The notes under the pieces are model-generated. The model did no database searches and had not been told where the DNA came from. It saw only the letters and a list, made by a program, of their open reading frames with translations. Of a DNA stretch of 64,000 nucleotides, positions 60,173 to 64,000 are shown in pieces. Position numbers and translations under genes: made by a program. Origin of the DNA: Galbula dea (taxonomy: Eukaryota > Chordata > Aves > Piciformes > Galbulidae); the NCBI GenBank assembly GCA_013399015.1, contig VWZX01000869.1, positions 1,115,394 to 1,179,393 on the forward strand, written 5' to 3'. The first letter of the stretch is position 1. Each line of letters opens with the position of its first letter.

Positions 60173-63100
60173 GAACTAATGCTGTTTACCTTATTAAAAT
60201 CTGTGATTCTTGATGAACTACTTGTATATGCTCTCGAGAAGGGGTCAAATACATTTTCCTCTCAAGAGGATGAACTCCCTTAATGAATCATGTGGCTACA
60301 ATAAAAATCTAAACATACAAGCTGAGATTTTACACGTATAATCCAAAACACTCAATTTTAGAACTTAAGAATAACACAGCATTAATTTGTTTTCTAGAAT
60401 ACTCAACCCAGTATTAAACCTTAAGACTATTTTGTAAACAGATTAAATTTGGCCCTGAAGACTATGACATTGTAACTAAATGGGTAAATGAAAAATATTT
60501 TAGTTACAGCTAAGGCCTCTCAATATATTTCAGGAATAATGAATGAATTCTTAAATCGATACCATAAAATATACAGAATTTATAAATAATTAAGACATTT
60601 ATCTTCATGCTAGAGAATAAAGTTATTGTATGTAGTTTAGATATTAAAATGAAATTCCTGTATAAAACTGGTACCATTTTTATCATTTGTAAAGCTCAGT
60701 AGCACTGCTTATTAATAATAGATTAAGCAGTTGTAGCCAGCTATATCAATTGGCAGTTGATTGCAAAGGGACCTAAAATTGCAATAGCACAGCATAGCAG
60801 TTAATGCAAAAAATGGGCCTTTCATTTGTAAAATAACAAAAATCTGCACCTTAAATTGCTGCACTCTGCTTGTAGCTGTTGTAAGGCAAAAATGAAAGTA
60901 ATGTGATAAAATTAAAGCGATACGGTAGTAGCATTTACCAGCAAATATGAGTACAAATAAAAGTCAGTTTCAACACTTCGTTCTCACTGAAAATTAAAGC
61001 AAAATATTCACTAGTTTACATGATGAATTCAGAATCACTCGATCTGAGAAAGTCAAAAGGCATACCTAGTATTTCAATGTTGTAGTGGGAGCTACTTCAT
61101 ACAGTACAAATGAGTAATGTACCTTTGAAAGAATTCCACTCTGCAAACTGCTAATGAGTAGATTTTCAGAAGCAAGCTGCTTTTCCAGGGGCTTAAAAGA
61201 AATTCCTTTGTATCAACTTAGTTGTATGCAAATTAGGTTTAAAAAAAAGAAAGACCTGGGTGGAAACTGAGAGTAACGAAAACTTGCAAAGTACAACACA
61301 GATGAAATGCCAGGGTAAACATACTTTTGTACGTGTTGAAGTCATCACTTCATGCTTAACACTGAAAAAGCTTACTAGAAAACATCTGCATCTATAAAAG
61401 CTAAAGTCAACTTGGCAAAAGCAAGTGATAAACAGCCAGTTTCCATGCCTAAACCCAGGAACAAAATAAAATGAATGTTGAGACTCTGGAAGTATCCACT
61501 TTTATAAAACTAACATAGAGCTTTTCAGCAATTCAGTCTTTAGTCAGTATAAGCGTTCTTCTAATCGTGCACAATTAGAAATACTAGAAAGCTACAACAG
61601 TCACTTGTATTACAAAATCTTCACTAACAGGAAAATAAAAATTATTGTAGCATTTTTCTGTAGTTTGAAAAAGGTGTGCATAGAAAAAGTGTATACTGTA
61701 TGACTAAGCACATGAAATAAGAAAAATGTACAGGTCAACTCATTTATAGTAATTCAACCTTCATCTTCTGATTTACTTACTGTAAAAAATCTATTACAGC
61801 CACAATTTGGTAGTGAACTGTAGCCATCTACTGGAATGAATAGATAAAGCAAATGTTTAAGACAATGTTCCTCCCCAGGAATTTAGCTTGCTTTGCATGC
61901 ACTCTAGTATATGCCAGAAAAATGAACGCTGTTAGATGCTATTAATACTGGAAAAGGAGTATTTCTCTGAGCCAGCGCAGGCTAAACAATGTCAAAAATA
62001 CACTCAGCCATTTGGCAAGCACATTTTTACAAAAATACAGTACTTTCTACAGTAGCAATGCATAGATTGTTCACTGTAAAGGGTGAAATTCTATCTTTGA
62101 TCCCTGTGTTTACATTTTCAAAAGCATGTAATAGCAAGTGTTTCAAGTGAAAGAAAATACTACTTATTGCATACTTATTGTAAGGCAAAGCAAATTAAAT
62201 CATTTCAGTGCTTTGTGAATTTAGGACACTGCATTTCATTAATCACCACAGACATGTAACATAGTACTAATAAGCTTCGCTTTATTTAAAAACAAGGCCA
62301 ACCAACCAAACAAAAATCAACCCATGCCAAAGTCTGCTGCTGTTCTGGCACATGAGAGCTTTCCCCAATACTTAGGGCAATATTCTGAGTACAGAGACTC
62401 CAGTTGCATCCAACTATTGTGAGGTGATGAGGTATTTATTAATATTCCCAGAGAAATTAATTCAGCGTATGTTCAGCTTTTAAGTATATCTTCTAAGACA
62501 TCTCAAATTCTACCAGGAAAGGAGTGAATGTTGAAGGGGTAGGAAGGGCCTGCAGAAAAATCCAAACCCTTTATGGAGGAAAAACAACCTGCAGAAAGAG
62601 ATGATACCTTTTATTAGATTAGATGATACTATTTGAAGAGTGAGCAAGCTCTCCCCTCAGGCTCAGAGGAAAGGACTGAGCTAGAAAGTACATCTCCTTC
62701 TTCTGCAGGTATAGTTTCACCCATAACATCCCTTCCTTCTGAGACCCACCATAATGGCTGCAATAATATGACTACTAATAGTCAGTTCTCAGAGAAGACA
62801 CTACTAGTAGTGTAGTGCTGAAGGACAGTAATTCTGTCCCAAGCCGGATGTATCAAGGTATGTCATCAGATGTAGAGATGTTAATAAAACTACTGAATAA
62901 GGAAAGGAGAAACCAGCCACTGTAAGATCCTGTTGTTCCACTCAATTCATTTTTTTGGACAGAAAACTGTGGAGTTAAAAAACCACAAAAATATTAACAA
63001 TTGTAGTGGGCGATACTGTGAGTACATACTTCCCCCTGTCCTCTAGGTGTTTTGGCCCTACACAAGCACCATCAGAGTTTCTTCTAAGCATTTCGGGTGT

Positions 63101-64000
63101 CCTAAGGCACGTTACAGCAGAAAAATGTTTTCTGTTGCATTTGGGGCCTTAAACAGGCTTCTCAAGATTTAATGTCTGCCTTGAGTAAAATTAGCACGTC
63201 ACAAGAAGGTATAATGTTTAATTATCACAAAAGAAGGGCAATCCAAGAAGGTGGGGAGCATAATGTTTTAATCTTCAATCTTATGAGTTGCTTCTGGAAC
63301 TGTTTCCTGAAAAGGGGGACAAAGGGAAGTGGAGGATACTGGTAGCATTCAAAAAGCAACAGCAAATCACTAGTATGTACACACAAACACAGAGTACACC
63401 CTACAAAATGGCAGAGTGACTAGAAAATCCTTATGACATGATTAACCCCTACATAATTCAGCCTCTATGGCTCAGAGGAAGCCAGCATACAGTATTAAGC
63501 AGAAATTATTGCACAGAATAAGTCAGCAGAGCTTTGCAGTCAGAGGGATGTTATGGTCTCCTCAACTGTGCCTGAAATTTCAAAGGTACATTTGAAGATC
63601 TCCAATGTATTTAGTGTGAGACCAGCAATGCCACATAAGAAAAGTAACTGTTCTCAGAAAAATCCCTTATCTAAGCTTTATGACCTTAGAAGATCAACAC
63701 AATTCAATAATTACAAATATCACAAATCACTGTCTAATACAGTGAAATGTAACTAAACAATTTTAAATGGGGAAGTGACTTGGCAAGTCACTTAAAAAAG
63801 CCCATTAATGAAATTAATTAGTTAAGGTATAAACAGTAAAACTTCTACTCAGCAAATTCAGCCAGATTAAACTCTTTACATTGACGGGCTCTCATTGACG
63901 AAACCATTTTTTCTACAGCAAATGAGGAGGAATTCGTATGAACTATCCCACCAGGCAGAACTGGTAGTGAGCAGATGGGGTAGTAACATCTTTAACCAGC
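60173..64000. other. AT-rich non-coding DNA
   Basis: No gene, RNA or transposon is recognised up to the window end. The stretch 60660-61060 is non-repetitive with several homeodomain-like cores and might be a conserved element, but I have no direct evidence. A single octamer ATGCAAAT lies at 61226-61233. A small CCAA/CAAA tract lies near 62295. Confidence 0.6.

Noticed and set aside
1..64000. CRISPR arrays, bacterial operons, phage or integron structures
   Set aside because: No regularly spaced repeats, ribosome-binding patterns or dense coding; the whole window has vertebrate character.

Overview
The window looks like bird nuclear DNA: AT-rich, mostly non-coding, with few interspersed repeats. 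Every transposon I can name is a CR1 LINE or uses a CR1 3' tail, and these end in the CR1-type octamer run (ATTCTRTG, read in the element's sense). I see no mammalian L1 or Alu-type sequence and no bacterial or viral gene arrangement. CR1 also occurs in crocodilians and turtles, so 'bird' is an inference from CR1 dominance plus low repeat density. There is no convincing complete protein-coding gene. The open frames are short, do not resemble families I know, and the only recognisable ones are CR1 reverse-transcriptase remnants. The window is best read as intronic or intergenic DNA of a gene-poor region. || Layout: 1-6.2 kb is AT-rich DNA with a CpG-retaining block (2.68-3.07 kb) that includes a minus-strand stretch bounded by good splice signals, and a short CR1 end at 4.4 kb. 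At 6.27-6.47 kb lies the most distinctive element: a 5S rRNA-derived head joined to a CR1 3' tail, the structure expected of a pol III SINE mobilised by CR1. 6.5-18.6 kb is plain AT-rich DNA with a CR1 end at 9.7 kb and a decayed tRNA-like sequence at 14.2 kb. A second CpG-retaining block is at 18.66-19.30 kb. The longest CR1 copy is at 23.0-23.7 kb, and a much older one is at 48.8-49.3 kb. CR1 3' ends also sit at 21.5 and 31.85 kb. The right end holds a compact CpG island (59.17-59.50 kb). It is followed by a candidate splice acceptor at 59,983 and a good CTCF-like motif at 60,158, so this is the best promoter candidate in the window. || How the parts relate: nothing here forms an operon or pathway. 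The only mechanistic link is between the CR1 elements and the 5S-headed element, whose tail would let it borrow CR1 reverse transcriptase. Candidate exons and regulatory blocks rest on sequence composition and motif matches read by eye. RNA data and cross-species alignment would decide them.
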